Assembly: GCA_024516035.1 (NCBI GenBank)
Contig: CM044957.1
Location: 3,321,017 to 3,385,016 of the forward strand
Length of the DNA: 64,000 bases
Direction of reading: 5' to 3'
From: Bactericera cockerelli
Taxonomy: Eukaryota; Arthropoda; Insecta; Hemiptera; Triozidae
Numbering within the stretch: position 1 is the stretch's first letter; the number at the start of each line of letters is the position of its first letter. Positions 1 through 11,394 of the stretch are shown in pieces. The notes below the pieces were generated by a model. It did no database searches. It worked only from the letters and a program-made list of their open reading frames with translations, and was not told the DNA's origin. The translations under genes and the position numbers were made by a program.

Positions 1-120
1 ACCAGTCTCCTGGTACCGTTTGAGGTTATCAGAAAGAGTTGTTCTAGGAACATGAAGCATCTGGCTCACCAGCCGCTGACTATACCCTTCTTGAAGCAAA
101 GCAAAGCTCTACCTACGCCC
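1..120 (-). pseudogene. Tc1/mariner-like transposase N-terminal relic, cut by window edge
   Basis: On the minus strand, reading leftward from about position 105, one frame gives a helix-turn-helix segment that begins ALLQEGYSQRLVSQMLHV and continues with PRTTLSDNL, KRYQETG. This is the paired-like DNA-binding layout of Tc1-type transposases (family knowledge). A TAG stop lies in frame just before it, near 109-111, so the copy is already inactive. The rest of the transposase would lie to the left of the window. No terminal repeat was identified. Confidence 0.6.
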
Positions 121-247
121 ACACCGTCTAAAGGCATACTAAATTGAGCTAAAAGCGCTGAGCACTAGCACACTTTCAGATAAGAACCAAAAACTTTCAA
201 TAGATTTGAAAATTTTAAAAATTAAATAACGAAAACAGTGATAGAAG

Positions 248-1440
248 CAGTGCCGGATTGCCCATATGGCGGATTTGGCAGATGCCAAGGGCCCCGCGCT
301 TTAAGGGGCCCCGCGCTTGAGCAGCTTACACTCGATATTATGATATTTTGAAAAAGCTTGCAGTAGGTATTATGAGATTTTTAAAAGATTACACTGGGTA
401 TTTTTGGATAATGAGTAAGGAGAAAAAGAAATAAAAGGGGGAAAAACACACTCACAGCAAAGTACATAAATTGAAAGAAATGCGCGGGGCCCCCTATTAC
501 TATCTACTCCTCGAATCAACAATGATCAACCACATAGACACTAGCGGTTCCCCGCGGTTTTGGGGACCCCGCGTTTCGGGCAGCTTACACAAATTATAAG
601 ACGTGTCTTTGAATGACCTTTAAGTCGGTTTTTCTGTATTTTAATATTAAATAAAATCACATCCAGTTTAGCAAAATATTAAAAGAAAAACCACGGGGCC
701 CACCACATAATGTGAATCATAATCGACCACATAATATGAAAATAGGTAGATCTCTATAGCTAATATTGCCTGCGACTCTATATATAATATAATTACTCGT
801 ATTTGAAAAGAATAAGATTGACAAAGGACGTGATTATTGCCTTAGGTAATCTCTGCCATCAAACCCATAAAGTTTCTTCTGAGTGCTCAGTGATCGGCTT
901 TATTGACATCTTACCCAATGATCTTCATTATAGTCGCCTGCGACGCTTTTAATGTTTTTTTTTTTCAAGATATCTTTTTGTATATATTTTCCGAGTACTT
1001 TACCACATAACTTTTCAAAATTTTCGCCTGCGGCGCCGTCGAATTTACTTATCTTGATGTTTTGGATTGTTTTTCAAGACGTGCAATTCTAGTACCATTA
1101 AAAGAAAAAAAAATCTTTGGGCATTTTCGAAGTGCCTTTTGATAGTTTGGAATTATTTTGGCCAGTGACCATTTAAAAAAAGTAGCATTCAATACTAGCA
1201 ATAAAATCTCCATAGTAATCGATGATCTTCTTTAATCGATGATTCGATGATCTTCGGAAAAAATGTTGCCTTCGGTGTTATAAACGTCATTTTGGATACT
1301 ATTATGGAATGGTGCCCAGGACACTTGGCTTCGATTTCAAGGTTCTAAAAATATTTTATTTTAGAAAAAACTCAGTACAAATTTTGGGGCCCCGCGCCTC
1401 GAAAATGCCAAGGGCCCCGCGCAGCCTTAATCCGGCACTG
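248..1440. mobile_element. Non-autonomous hAT element, 1193 bp, with 8-bp target duplication
   Basis: The ends are inverted repeats starting CAGTGCCGGATT. The element is flanked on both sides by the 8-bp direct repeat gatagaag (240-247 and 1441-1448), which is the hAT signature. Inside both ends, and at several internal places (near 289-310, 483-500, 550-575, 690-710, 1385-1425), the motif ggggccccgcgc recurs. These may be subterminal transposase-binding sites (inference). No transposase or other convincing ORF is present. Confidence 0.85.
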
Positions 1441-1719
1441 GATAGAAGCAGAACTAATCAATAAGTAAATTGATACTAATCAAAACAATTAACAAATTTT
1501 TGATTAATTACCTACAATAAGGGTCGTTACCAAGCTTTAGATCAGGTAGAAATATATTTACTATGTACTAGGTATCATAACATGTACATACAACTCATTT
1601 TATACACTTGGGAACAAAATTTTTAGGTGGTCGGAATTCAAAGTGGTTCAGTGTATATCCTTCTGTTTCCATTCATCGTTGACAAGGATTTATTATTTTG
1701 AATAGTATACGTTCCACTT

Positions 1720-2493
1720 AGGGCCGTATTATGAAACAGGATTCTTTTTTAATTTGGGAATAACGTTGCTTTCAACTGAATGGTCATATCAAGGTTGGGT
1801 GGAAGAGATTGCCATAGGCAATAAGCCCGCCCTTTTGTTTAGACATCTTTCGTTATTCATCTTTTTTTCTCGTTTATACTGTTCATAATTTTTGTCATTA
1901 CTTTTTTGTAAATAAATGTTCTATACTAATGAAGTATTCAATAATAATAATCATCATCACTGAAACAGGATTAAATCATAGACAGTTTGCGCAAAATAAG
2001 AACGTAAATTTTTACGGAACGCGTAGTTCAATAATCAAGTTAATGTGCGCATGTACAGAAACGAGTTTTCGTCACATAGGTCAAAAAGTTCAACACAATT
2101 AGAGTATCGCAAATCTGCGCAAACTGTTTCTTATCGAGGCTTTATTAATTCAAGTCACTATCACTGAACAGCTGATTATGCGTTGTGATTGGTTGAAATT
2201 CACACCAGAGGACGTGTTATGTGATAGTGAAGGTTTAGTTAATGTCATAGATTTAAAAACAATAAATAGATAAAGAACTCTTGATGCTCTCTGGGCATCT
2301 TATGTAAAGCACTTCCTCAATAGAAAATGGCGGAAATCATAATTGTGCAATTAGCATGGTGTCCGCCATTTTCTATTGAAGCAGTGTATGATATTTCCTA
2401 TGCAGAAGGGTTGCTTAATTTCTTGACCAGAGTTCATTATTTACTTTCTAAATCTATGGTTAATCTAATCCTGTTTCATTATTCGGGCCTTAG
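1720..2493. mobile_element. MITE (agggccgaattat family) with nested SINE insertion
   Basis: The left end reads agggccgtattatgaaacag and the right end is its inverse (cctgtttcattattcgggcc). The same ends and core (a ctgtgattggttgaaa-like stretch) recur near 22815, 27086, 31628, 31842, 32716, 33387 and 37740-42404. A 218-bp insertion (1744-1961) is flanked by an 11-bp duplication, gaaacaggatt (1733-1743 and 1962-1972). That insert begins with a T run and the 5S-SINE tail sequence in reverse. A hairpin with 18-bp arms (2317-2334 and 2362-2379) lies near the right end. Confidence 0.65.
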
Positions 2494-2559
2494 TTAGTAA
2501 GGAATTGAACAAGAGTCTTCTTTCACTTTGCCTTTTATAGTTTGCCTTTCAACGTATTA

Positions 2560-2825
2560 TAGTTCAAGGTCGTTGTATTTAAAGGTAATTATAGTGCAAG
2601 GTCATTCAAGTTCAAGGTTGTTATATTTCAAGGTCATTCAAGTTCAATGTCTTTCGAGTTTAAGTTCATTCTAGTTCAAGGATGTTCTATTTCAAGGTTG
2701 TTATAGTTCAAGGTCGTTACAGTTCAAGGTTGTTAGAGTTTAAGGTCGTTCATTTTCAAAGTCGTTATAGTTCAAGGCCGTTCTCTTTCAAGATCTTTCT
2801 TTTTCAAGGTCATTCTAGTTTTTCT
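2560..2825. repeat. Imperfect tandem repeat, ttcaaggtcgttatag-like units
   Basis: About fifteen diverged units of 15-25 bp built on gttcaaggtcgttatag run across this stretch. It has no coding signal. The stretch from 3030 to 3490 that follows shows nothing recognisable beyond a short 5S-SINE tail fragment (about 2950-3030, minus). Confidence 0.7.
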
Positions 2826-3498
2826 TTATTGGCCATTAAGAATAAAAAGAACTCAAGGCCAAATAGAGACGTGTGGAGTAATTCAACAGGTCTATATTTT
2901 GGCCTAATATTTTTGAAGTTTTCATTTTGTCTTTTTTTAATTTCAGTTTAATGTCGCTTTCAACTGCATGGTCATATCACAACGGGGGTGTTACCCTCCA
3001 TTCGCAGGAAACTCACAAACCTGCTACCCACTGTCATTTTTAAACAGGCTAATTCAAATAAATACTAACTTCTCGAACAAGCAAATCCGTTCCCCTACTA
3101 TTTCCCAACGCCACCCTGTAGAAACATTTTCTTACTGGCAAAAGCTTCTTGCCTCCCCTCCTCCTTGAAGGTGGAAGTACGTCAGCAGCATCGCACAATG
3201 CAAAGGAAATGCTCTCACTTTATCTTCAGCCTCGTTCACACTAGTGCTGCCGAAAGCTCATGTGAAATGTCACGTTCCCAACAAATCAATCTCTGTTTTC
3301 TAGATGGAATATTATACATGTGCAATACATTCGGAGTATGTAGATTGCAGTGGATCATACAGCTAGAATACTTGTGCCCATAAATGGAATCATTCATGTG
3401 AAATACATTCAGATTATATTATTTTTACTTTTATTTATTTGTACAAGAATGATATTAGGTATAACCAAATCATCTCCTATAAGCTAAGTATAACCGAC

Positions 3499-3625
3499 CT
3501 CAGTAGCTTGATAGATAAGGCGGCGGACTTGTAACCTGGAGATTGGTGGTTGAAGTGCGGGTTTCAGCGTAGATTTGGTAAAGCGAGTTTGTGTAGTTGT
3601 GATATCACGAAAGTGATTAACTTTA
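3499..3625 (+). mobile_element. tRNA-derived SINE copy (gacctcagtagcttgat family)
   Basis: The head has a tRNA-like pol III box layout (aaggcggcggacttgtaacctgg, then ggtggttgaag). The body continues to gttgtgatatcacgaaagtg. Copies of the same family lie at 32520-32650 (+), 59205-59358 (-) and, as a body fragment, 46335-46395 (-). It is not a functional tRNA gene because no cloverleaf with matching acceptor stem is evident. Confidence 0.65.
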
Positions 3626-3737
3626 CATTGAGATTATTTAGTGGATACAGTTTACATTACATTATTTTATTAGGGTCTTTTCTTGAAGATGTATGTAGGA
3701 CATGTAGGTACACAGGTAATACGTTCTTGATTTGGAA

Positions 3738-4085
3738 CTATTGCATCCTATTTGGCTCACTCTTCGCTTCGCTTTGAAACACGTGTGCTGCTTTTAAAAA
3801 GCTCATCAGTTGTTTAGTGGGTTCGGAGTGTATTGTTTCCAGCTCTTGTCCTGGATATCCAAGAGTTGGGAGTCTTATGAGTGCAAGTGCTGGGCACTCG
3901 AGTAGGATGTGAGAGGCCGTTTCCTCACTCTCAAAACACTTCCTACACTCAATTGTGCCAAAGAAATACAAACCATTTGGGTATACAAAATGCGTATACC
4001 CAAGTGGTGTTTAAGTGTTTTCTCAGGAAAAAACACTTTCTGGCCTGTTAGTAGTCCATCTATTTTTGTGATGTTCGTTCTACCC
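3738..4085 (-). pseudogene. LINE reverse-transcriptase C-terminal relic (R1/Jockey type)
   Basis: The minus strand encodes a cysteine/histidine knuckle, CRKCFESEETASHILLECPA, followed by ALALIRLPTLG. This is typical of the extreme C-terminus of R1/Jockey-type LINE ORF2 proteins (C-x2-C-x8-H-x4-C). Upstream, LLTGQKVF-like sequence in another frame continues the similarity, so at least one frameshift is present. It is a dead 5'-truncated copy. The family assignment rests on this one motif. Confidence 0.6.
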
Positions 4086-4439
4086 TGACTAATGAATTTC
4101 TGAGGTGTTGTTTTTGATGGCTAAAATAATATACATGTCTGGCTACCATCGTTCACGATGATGCCACCCTATGATGATGATAATAATATAGGTATATGTT
4201 TGTCCAATTAATTATGTGGCTTTTGCGGATCCAGTTATACATTCCCTTTTGTTATACATTTAGGTATGGCGAGGGCAGGTTTTACTCCGTTATAGTCTGT
4301 TTCTGAACCAGATTTTGCATGTTGGTCAGTCTTTTCATTCATATCACAAAAATATCATAGGAAATATCTCATGTTTTACTATCATTTCTTCACAATCCAG
4401 TTGGTTCCAACGTTGTATTGAATTAATGATATTAATAAT

Positions 4440-4610
4440 AATACTCTTTAGTCTTATTATTATGTCTTATACTCAGAGACCCTCAGAGTCTTATTATTAT
4501 GTGGTATTATACTCAAATCCTTGTGAAAAAATTCATGCACTGGGCGGTATTCGAACCAACGCAACGGATCCCGACGCTACCTGGATTTCCAGACTAACCT
4601 CTTATTATTA
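4440..4610 (-). mobile_element. tRNA-derived SINE copy (cactggtagtcaagtggttaa family)
   Basis: In reverse orientation this carries the conserved body (gttcgaa-like B box, then cccagtgcatgaattttt, then actctgagg). Sister copies are at 28090-28231 (-), 31975-32060 (-), 33425-33600 (-), 42648-42860 (+) and 61204-61395 (+). Confidence 0.6.
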
Positions 4611-5129
4611 TACACTTAAGTCGATAAGAAGACATAAGTATGATACAATACAAATAATTAATACAACAACGAAAAAAAGGAAACAATATACTCGTGTACA
4701 ATAAAAAAGAAAAATATACATAAACATTATGTCCTAACTAAAGGGCGGGATTATTGCCTATGGCAATCACTTGACTATCAATACATAGAAGATAATGGTC
4801 TCTTCAGGATGTCATTTATTTCTTATATCTTATGTTATGCTGAGTGTCATAACTCACAAATAACACTTAGCATATAAACATAAGAAAAAGTGCTCAGGTA
4901 TGTATGTAGTAGGTATTGCACTATGGAACCACATGTTCCTCTCTATATGGAGCAAAATAATAGTATGACAGTTATGTGGAAAATATACAGGGTGCCCACT
5001 GTCCAGGTTTTAGTTTTAGAAATTTTCAGAATCACCTCCAGGAGACATTTGAAGACTAAATAAAATATTCTTAGGTAACTTTTCGAAAAATTAAAAAAAA
5101 AAAATCACTTGAAAAAAAAAGTTTTCATC

Positions 5130-5360
5130 ATCACCATAGGGTGGCGTCATCGTGAACGATGGTATCCAGACAGTGGAAGAATGACTCAGCACTTCTACCA
5201 TTGTCTTTGCAATTACGCTAATAATTAACAAGGGCCCCCAGAACCAAGTCAATGATGGTCTACTCCCTGTTTATAGTCCCCCTTCCAGACTACTGGTCTA
5301 CTCACTATTTATAGTCCCCCAGCCAGACTGCTGGACTACTCCCTGTAGACCCCAGGCAGA
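5130..5360 (-). mobile_element. Interspersed repeat with (GAT)n-type end
   Basis: It begins catcatcaccatagggtggc and contains cgtgaacgatggt, cagacagtgg and internal repeats of tctactccctgtttatagtc. The same sequence is found at 14668-14890, at 60690-60846 in the opposite orientation and as a fragment at 4136-4190. It is probably a SINE-like element with an ATG/GAT microsatellite 3' end. No tRNA or 5S head was recognised. Confidence 0.55.
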
Positions 5361-5694
5361 CTCAAGTGAAAAATTTTCACATGTATTTGTGTACTAACTA
5401 TTGAGTAAATTTCCCGAGTAAATACCTCATATTCTGTACCTTTATGCATTCAAAGCTGAGTTATTATTTTGTTCATGTTGTAGCGTGCGCCGTGTCATAC
5501 TAAGTGCAGTACGATTATCTTTGCATGTTTGTTAAATGAACTTCTCACTTTCACATTTATCTACATTGTAATAAGTACCCAAACCAAATTGTTATCATTT
5601 AATCTTTTATCACAATCAAAATCTTAATCTGCAACTAAAATCTGTATACAAATATATTTCTAAATCAACCTAAACAGTGCCTTCTCATTCCAAC

Positions 5695-6671
5695 TAGAGA
5701 TGCGACTTTTGACTCATCTTGGTGAATAACTCACAAGCAACTCACTCACTAAAATGAGTAACTCATTTATGTAACTCACTCAGCAACTCTTGACTCTCAA
5801 AGTCTCGACACGGAGAAGAACAGAACACAGCTGTTTGAGTTGAATTCCCGCCGTGTTGTATGCGCATGAGCGATATTTTGATTTCTAACTTCGATTTCAA
5901 TTTTTTTTCTCCGAAGAGAGAAAAAAATCTCCCAACCAACGGCTCTAATTTATAATTTAATTTTTTCCCCCTTTCTTTAAAATTTTCTGAAAATGCATGC
6001 CTCACATTAATATCAGATCAAATTTATTTGATCATGATTTTTTTTTATCACGTAAAAAATTATGTGAAAAACATCGTCATTCTCATTCATGAAATTGCAT
6101 CACAATCATACTGTAGCGTGCGCCGTGATCGCCGTGTCATACTAAGTGCTGTCTTTTCATGTTTGTTAAATAATGTACAGAACTTCTCACTTTTACATTT
6201 CTCTACATTGTAATGAGTACCCAAACCAAAATATTATTAGGTATCTTTTAATCACAATCTTAATCTGAAACTAAAATCTATATACAAATATAATTCTAAA
6301 TCAATATCTCATATCAGTATTCAAATCTAAACAGTGCCTTCTCCTTCCAACTCACTACCCTCTACAATACGAATAATTTCCCCTCTACTCTCCGCTTAGC
6401 TAAAGCTAACTGAGGCACTGATCTGAGATAGTGAGGTACTCGGCCTCTGCCTCGCTGAGTGATTGTAAATTGCAACTCTTGACTCAGAGAGAGAGAGAAG
6501 AGAGGTAGCGCGCTCAATAGCCTTCAGTCTCTCAGTTTACTCAGTTACTGCCACTTCTACACAGAGAGCTGATGAGTGAGTCACATGTTTTAGGATGCGA
6601 CTCTTTCGCTGAGTACCTCACTGAAATGAGTAACTCTTTTTTATGACTCACTCACTCTTTACACATCTCTA
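5695..6671. mobile_element. hAT element, 977 bp, inside the 5' LTR
   Basis: Its ends are inverted (TAGAGATGCG on the left, cacatctcta on the right). It is bounded by the 8-bp duplication attccaac (5687-5694 and 6672-6679), which interrupts the 5' LTR exactly. Subterminal sequence is rich in ctcact/gagtgagt motifs. It encodes no transposase. Confidence 0.8.
6112..6366 (+). mobile_element. Solo LTR of the same retrotransposon family, nested in the hAT
   Basis: It starts tgtagcgtgcgccgtg and ends ctctaca, like the LTRs at 5479 and 7179. It differs by a short duplication near the start (gatcgccgtg) and extra bases near the end. The 4-bp duplication atac flanks it (6108-6111 and 6367-6370). It is more diverged from the outer LTRs than they are from each other, so it is an older insertion. 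Confidence 0.8.
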
Positions 6672-6827
6672 ATTCCAACTCACTACCCTCTACAAAGTGG
6701 TGACCCCGACCTGAACAACAACCCCAGCAACCAGCCAACCTCCAGCAGCTCAACCCCAGCAACCAGCCAACCTCCAGCAGCTCCCAGCCCTAGCCAAGCA
6801 GTTCCTGGCCCTTACCAAGCTTCAACC

Positions 6828-7178
6828 ATGCCTGAGGAGAAGAACCTCACAGAGCTCGCAACTCACGCAGACAACATCGCAGAAGCTACTCGCCCACTCG
6901 TGCCCCAAGTCTCAGAAACTTCAATACCAAGGGCTGATGACATACTTGCCCTCAAAAACAACCAACCAACCAATCAATCAACCAACCAACCAATCAATCA
7001 ATCAACCAATCAACCAGTCAACCAACCAACCAATCAACCAACCAACCAGCCAATCAACCAACCAACCAATCAACCAACCAACCAACCAACCAACCAACCA
7101 ACCAGCCAATCAACCAACCAATCAACCAACCAATCAACCAACCAACCAGATCGTGATTTCATCACTGGCAGGGGAGTG
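6828..7178 (+). pseudogene. gag-like leader followed by (AACC/AATC)n microsatellite
   Basis: An ATG at 6828 opens about 45 codons of ordinary-looking protein ([20 protein letters not shown], then [10 protein letters not shown]). After that the sequence becomes a caaccaaccaatc tract (about 6955-7150). The tract is open in two frames and reads as Asn-Gln-Pro-Thr/Ser repeats. Just before the ATG, two copies of a 36-bp ccagcaaccagccaacctcc unit occur (6721-6785). The position after the primer-binding site suggests a gag remnant. The rest of the gene is missing. Confidence 0.5.
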
Positions 7179-7409
7179 TGTAGCGTGCGCCGTGTCATAC
7201 TAAGTGCAGTACGATTATCTTTGCATGTTTGTTAAATGAACTTCTCACTTTCACATTTATCTACATTGTAATAAGTACCCAAACCAAATTGTTATCATTT
7301 AATCTTTTAACACAATCAAAATCTTAATCTGCAACTAAAATCTGTATATAAATATATTTCTAAATCAACCTAAACAGTGCCTTCTCATTCCAACTCACTA
7401 CCCTCTACA

Positions 7410-8200
7410 ATGTCTCCGTTCGACGACATTTTTCGAAAAATGATCTGGGGTTTTTTAATCTGAGAAAGACCCCTAGAATTGATTCTGAAATTTTCTATAA
7501 AAAAAACGTGGACACCTTGTATTTTACTATTTTTTTTTATTGTGTTTCTTTTCCCCTGCTTAACTAAACGTACATGTGGAGAATAATATAGGTAGTTAGG
7601 TACCTACCTACATATATATATTATTATGGAAGGAAACATGACATTTGTTTAACACTTTAGTGAATAATTCATCACTACCGCGTGTGACATGTGTTGAGTA
7701 TTCTTTTCAGGAGTGGCTTTAGACTTGGAACTGTCAGTTGTCTATACTTGCACTTGTAGTCGTAAGGTACATATTTTTATTTATTTTTGAATTAACACTT
7801 AATATCCATAAAGTTCAGTGAGAATTTTTATCTGTAGTATAAAAATTACAAAATATAGCTTGAAATACTTGAAAATAATCTGGGGGGGAGGTCTGTGTCG
7901 AGTAATATTGTAGTAAACCTGTTGTAGTTGAAAGCGATGTTAAACCCAAATAAAAGAAAAGCACATTGCATAATCAAATTATAGCTAATAAATATACGGC
8001 GCTCATAGAAAAATCATCAGTAACGTGTGAGTTGTCAGTATTTTGAATCAGGCATTTTGAAATCAGAGAGTTGTCAATATTTTGATAAAGTTAGAGGATG
8101 TTTTACAATAACGAAAAAAAAGTTTACCTACTCAATTCAAATGAGGATGGTATTTTAAAATCCACCCACTAATATTCTACTGTGGGAAGAAAATCTGTAC
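7410..8200. other. Gene-free AT-rich stretch
   Basis: No ORF, RNA gene or recognised repeat family was found here. A short fragment near 7915-7945 (gttgaaagcgatgttaaaccc) is the tail of a 5S-derived SINE. Confidence 0.5.
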
Positions 8201-9100
8201 CGAGAAGAGAAAAATCCAGATAGAAAGAAATTAAGATAGAGAGAGAGAGAGACAGAGAAAGAGAGAGAGAATGGGGAAAATGTGAATCTTAATTTTTTAA
8301 TTACATCGGAGAGAAGAAGAGAAGGGATGTGGAATGGAAATTTTTTCCAGTAAAACCAAAAATAGAGAAAAGAAAAGTAAGAAAAATATAAAGAAAGAGA
8401 GAGATGGAGGAGAGACAGAGATGAAATTAATGAAAATAAATAAATAACTATTATAAATAAATGTGTTTCTTTGTGAGTAAGAAAGAGATGGAGAGAGGGA
8501 GGGAAAGGGAGAAATAGAGGATGAAAGAGATAGGGGAAAAGGCGAGGGGCAAAAGGAGAGAAAAAAAGAAAGAGAAAGAGGAAGAGAAAAAGAGTGTGAA
8601 AAAGAGAGAGAGGGAGAGAAAAAGAAAAAGAGAGAGAGGGAGAGAAAAAGAAAAATAAAACAAAAAGGAAGAGGAAGAGAGGGAGGAAAAGGGAAAAAGA
8701 GAAAAAAAGAAAAAGAAAGAGAGAGAAAAAGAGAGCGAAAAGAGAGAGAGAAAGAGAGAGGGAGAGAAAAAGAAAAAGAGATACAGTTAGGGAAGGGGAA
8801 AGAGAAAAAGAAAAATAAAGTAAGAACAAAGAAAGAGAATGAGAGGGAGAGGAAGAGAAAAAGTAAAAGAGAGGGAAAAAAGACAAAGAGAGAGAGAGGA
8901 AGAGACAAAAAGACAGGGAAAGAGAGAGAGAGAGATAAAGAGAGAGGGACAGAGAGAGAGAGAGGAAGATAAAAATTAGAAGGGAGAGAAAGAGACAGGG
9001 AAAGAGAAACAATAAGGAAAACAAAAGAAGATAGAAAACTTAAATAAAGAGTGAAATATTTGGAGAGCGAGAGAGGAAGAGAGAAAGGAAGAACTGAATT
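8200..9100. repeat. Polypurine (GA)n tract, about 0.9 kb
   Basis: The plus strand is almost entirely A and G (gagagag, gaaaaag and ggaagag units). Long open frames on the minus strand that read Ser-Leu-Phe only are a consequence of this composition and are not genes. Confidence 0.9.
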
Positions 9101-9284
9101 ATGTCAAGATTTCCCGAGCATCACATCGCTTCCTCGAAGAAAAAAAAAAGCTTCGGCAAAAAACATAAGACAACTTATACAGAGTCACACGGAATTTTTT
9201 TGCTAAACTTCTCTCTTTAACGTGTAGGTATTCTAGGACCTAAAATACCCAGAGTTACATTATGAGTCATTTAGTCACCGTGGG

Positions 9285-9540
9285 TAGTCACCGTGGCAGA
9301 GTGAGTTAGCGCGCTGGGCATTGCACACACGGTGACCTGGGTTCGATCCCCAGCGGGGCAGGAATTTTTCTGCTCTGTACTTGGATGTTCGGGGTCCAGT
9401 CATACCTCGTGAGGAAAAATGAGTAGTTACTTGTATGAGTAACGACCAGTGGCGGCATTACCAGAGTAAAAAGAAATTAATGTAATAGAATAATTCGAAA
9501 TGTAAAGTAATGCTGCGCTACCCACAAAAATTGTGAAGAG
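9285..9540 (+). mobile_element. tRNA-derived SINE (gtggcagagtgagttagcgc family), full length
   Basis: The head has A-box-like gtggcagagtgagttagcgc and B-box ggttcgatccc. It is followed by a conserved body (ctgctctgtacttggatgtt, cctcgtgaggaaaaatgag, gaccagtggcggcattac) and an end gctacccacaaaaattgtg. Other copies are 21838-22107 (+), 57317-57540 (+, headless), 45075-45300 (-) and a tail at 58865-58908 (-). A sister family with a different head is at 43431-43735 (+). Confidence 0.8.
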
Positions 9541-9589
9541 GCCTTGTGCTTCACCACAAAGAAATTCGTACCAAATTATGAGTCATTTG

Positions 9590-10310
9590 AGACGTTCAAC
9601 CTTTGCAACCAAATGTTAGTCTCTACAACCAAATTATAGCTTCTATAACCAAATGCACTTCCACAAATCCAAAACCAAAATAGTATCCTCTACAACCAAA
9701 TGGCAGCCTCTACAACCAAATGGCACTTCTACAACCAAATAGTAGTATCCTCTACAAACAAATGACGGTCTTTTCAAACAAATTGTATTCTCTACAACCA
9801 AATGGCAGCCTCTACAACCAAATGGCACTTTTACAACCAAATACTAGTATCCTCTACAACCAAATGGCAGCCTCTACAACTAAATTATAGCTTCTATAAC
9901 CAAATGGCACTTTTATCAACAAATGGCAGCCTCCACAACCAAATGGCACTTCTACAACCAAATAGTATCCTCTACAACCAAATGTTGGTCTTTTCAAACA
10001 AATTGTATCCTCTACAACCAAATGGCAGCCTCTACAACCAAATGGCACTTCTACAACAAAATAGTATCCTCTACAACCAAATGACGGTCTTTTCAAACAA
10101 ATTGTATTCTCTGCAACCAGATGGCAGCTTCTACAACTAAATTATAGCTTCTATAACCAAATGGCACTTCTACCAACAAATGGCAGCCTCCACAACCAAA
10201 TGGCACTTCTACAACCAAATAGTATCCTCTACAACCAAATGTTGGTCTTTTCAAACAAATTGTATTCTCTGCAACCAAATTATAGCTTCTATAACCAAAT
10301 GACACTTCTA
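9590..10310. repeat. Tandem repeat of ctacaaccaaatggcacttc units
   Basis: About 35 units of roughly 20 bp (ctacaaccaaatggcagcct, acaaccaaatagtatcct, ttttcaaacaaattgtatcc) are arranged in a higher-order pattern. Open frames on both strands (for example CLKRPTFGCRGYY) are repeat artefacts. Just after the array, 10320-10450 has a GC-rich segment (gggctgtcgcccgctttgcg) of unknown origin. Confidence 0.85.
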
Positions 10311-10449
10311 CATATAAATCAACTAGCGGGCTGTCGCCCGCTTTGCGGGCCGAGGCATGGCCGTGAAAGCAAAAAATCCTTTTTCGCCAATGGCAGGTGT
10401 TGTAGTGGGAGTTTCGAAAATCCCGTCTTATTGCACATCTAGACTATAA

Positions 10450-11390
10450 GACAAAGCTACCTACCAAGCTTCCTAGGACTTACGGTTTAGGCTGTAGAGC
10501 GATGATCAGTCAGTGGTCAGTCAGTGGTCAGTGTCTTTGACATTTATATATTAAGATTTATAGTATCCTTGATTTTTTTGAGATGCCATGATTTTTTTTT
10601 TTTAAGGGCACAATTTTCCGAGCCGCCACTGATGAAATCTCTTTATTTGTTTCCCCCCCCACTCCCCCTCCCCCTCCCCCTCACCGAGCTTCCTGTCACG
10701 GGAGAACAAGAGAGAGAGCAATTGCCCAGGCAGGAGAGGGGAGAGAGAGGGGGGAAGCAGTCAAACATTGGTGAAATATGGAACAAAACAGGGCCGGTGC
10801 TCTCTCCTAAACACCTTCACAAGACTTTCTCGCCTGGGGAATGTGCTTTTTTTACCCAAGCTGATTTTGCTGGGAGTGATGGTGCAATGGATCCGATTTT
10901 GGCAGAGGAGAATTAATTTTAAAATAGTTTTTATAATATGTAAATCGTAGCCTTGCTTTGAACAGATGACGTTCGTTCAATGATAGTTAAATTTTAGAAA
11001 CATGTGGTACCCTTGATCCATGAGTCTCAGGTTCAATCCCTGGGCTCGGCCAGAAATTAATAATCAGCTATGCCTAACTGATGAGTTCAACTAAGAACGA
11101 AACGATAGTCTTAGGCTGCTTGGAGACACATTTATAAATCGTCTTAGGCACATTTATAAATTTTGTAGTGATGAAAATTGGGCTAAGTCAAGTCGATGGC
11201 CGAGAATTGTGTCCGCTGGCGTTCCTTTGTTGAGGCCCTACGTCCCCCTCAGAATCAAAGGATATGAGTCAACAGTAAAGAAAAGTCAGGATACCTTTCA
11301 AGACATAAGTCAAGACACATGGTAGATATGTACTGAATTCTAATGTAACTTGGGGAAACATCATCGGGAAGTAACAAAGTTTAAAGTTAT
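10450..11390. other. Gene-free stretch with C-rich and GA-rich patches
   Basis: It contains a C run with ccccctc units (about 10650-10690), a GA patch (10705-10755) and a tRNA-like SINE head fragment near 11015-11060 (caggttcaatccctgggctc). Nothing protein-coding was recognised. Confidence 0.5.
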
Positions 11391-11394
11391 GAAA

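Larger units (their letters stand above)
5479..7409 (+). mobile_element. Short LTR retrotransposon (TRIM-like), interrupted by a hAT element
   Basis: The two LTRs are 231 bp each once the insertion is removed: 5' LTR 5479-5694 plus 6680-6694, and 3' LTR 7179-7409. Both start tgtagcgtgcgccgtg and end ctctaca. A 4-bp duplication, atgt, flanks the whole element (5475-5478 and 7410-7413). Right after the 5' LTR comes aagtggtgaccccgac, a typical primer-binding neighbourhood of arthropod Ty3-like elements. A purine tract (ggcaggggag) precedes the 3' LTR. I saw two differences between the LTRs, so the insertion is young. The internal region is only about 480 bp and encodes no protease, RT or integrase. 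Confidence 0.85.

Noticed and set aside
3550..3777. 75-aa ORF
   Set aside because: It reads through a SINE copy and adjacent AT-rich sequence.
6828..7235. Complete 135-aa gene
   Set aside because: It is a short leader running into a microsatellite and then into the LTR.
8155..9024. 289-aa minus-strand ORF, and similar Ser/Leu/Phe ORFs at 11.4-12.3, 13.9-14.5, 17.2-17.8 and 20.0-20.4 kb
   Set aside because: They are translations of polypurine/polypyrimidine tracts and have no domain or natural composition.
9285..9360. Possible tRNA gene
   Set aside because: Pol III boxes are present but no proper cloverleaf, and a shared SINE body follows. The same applies at 21838, 42066, 42648, 49685 and 61204.
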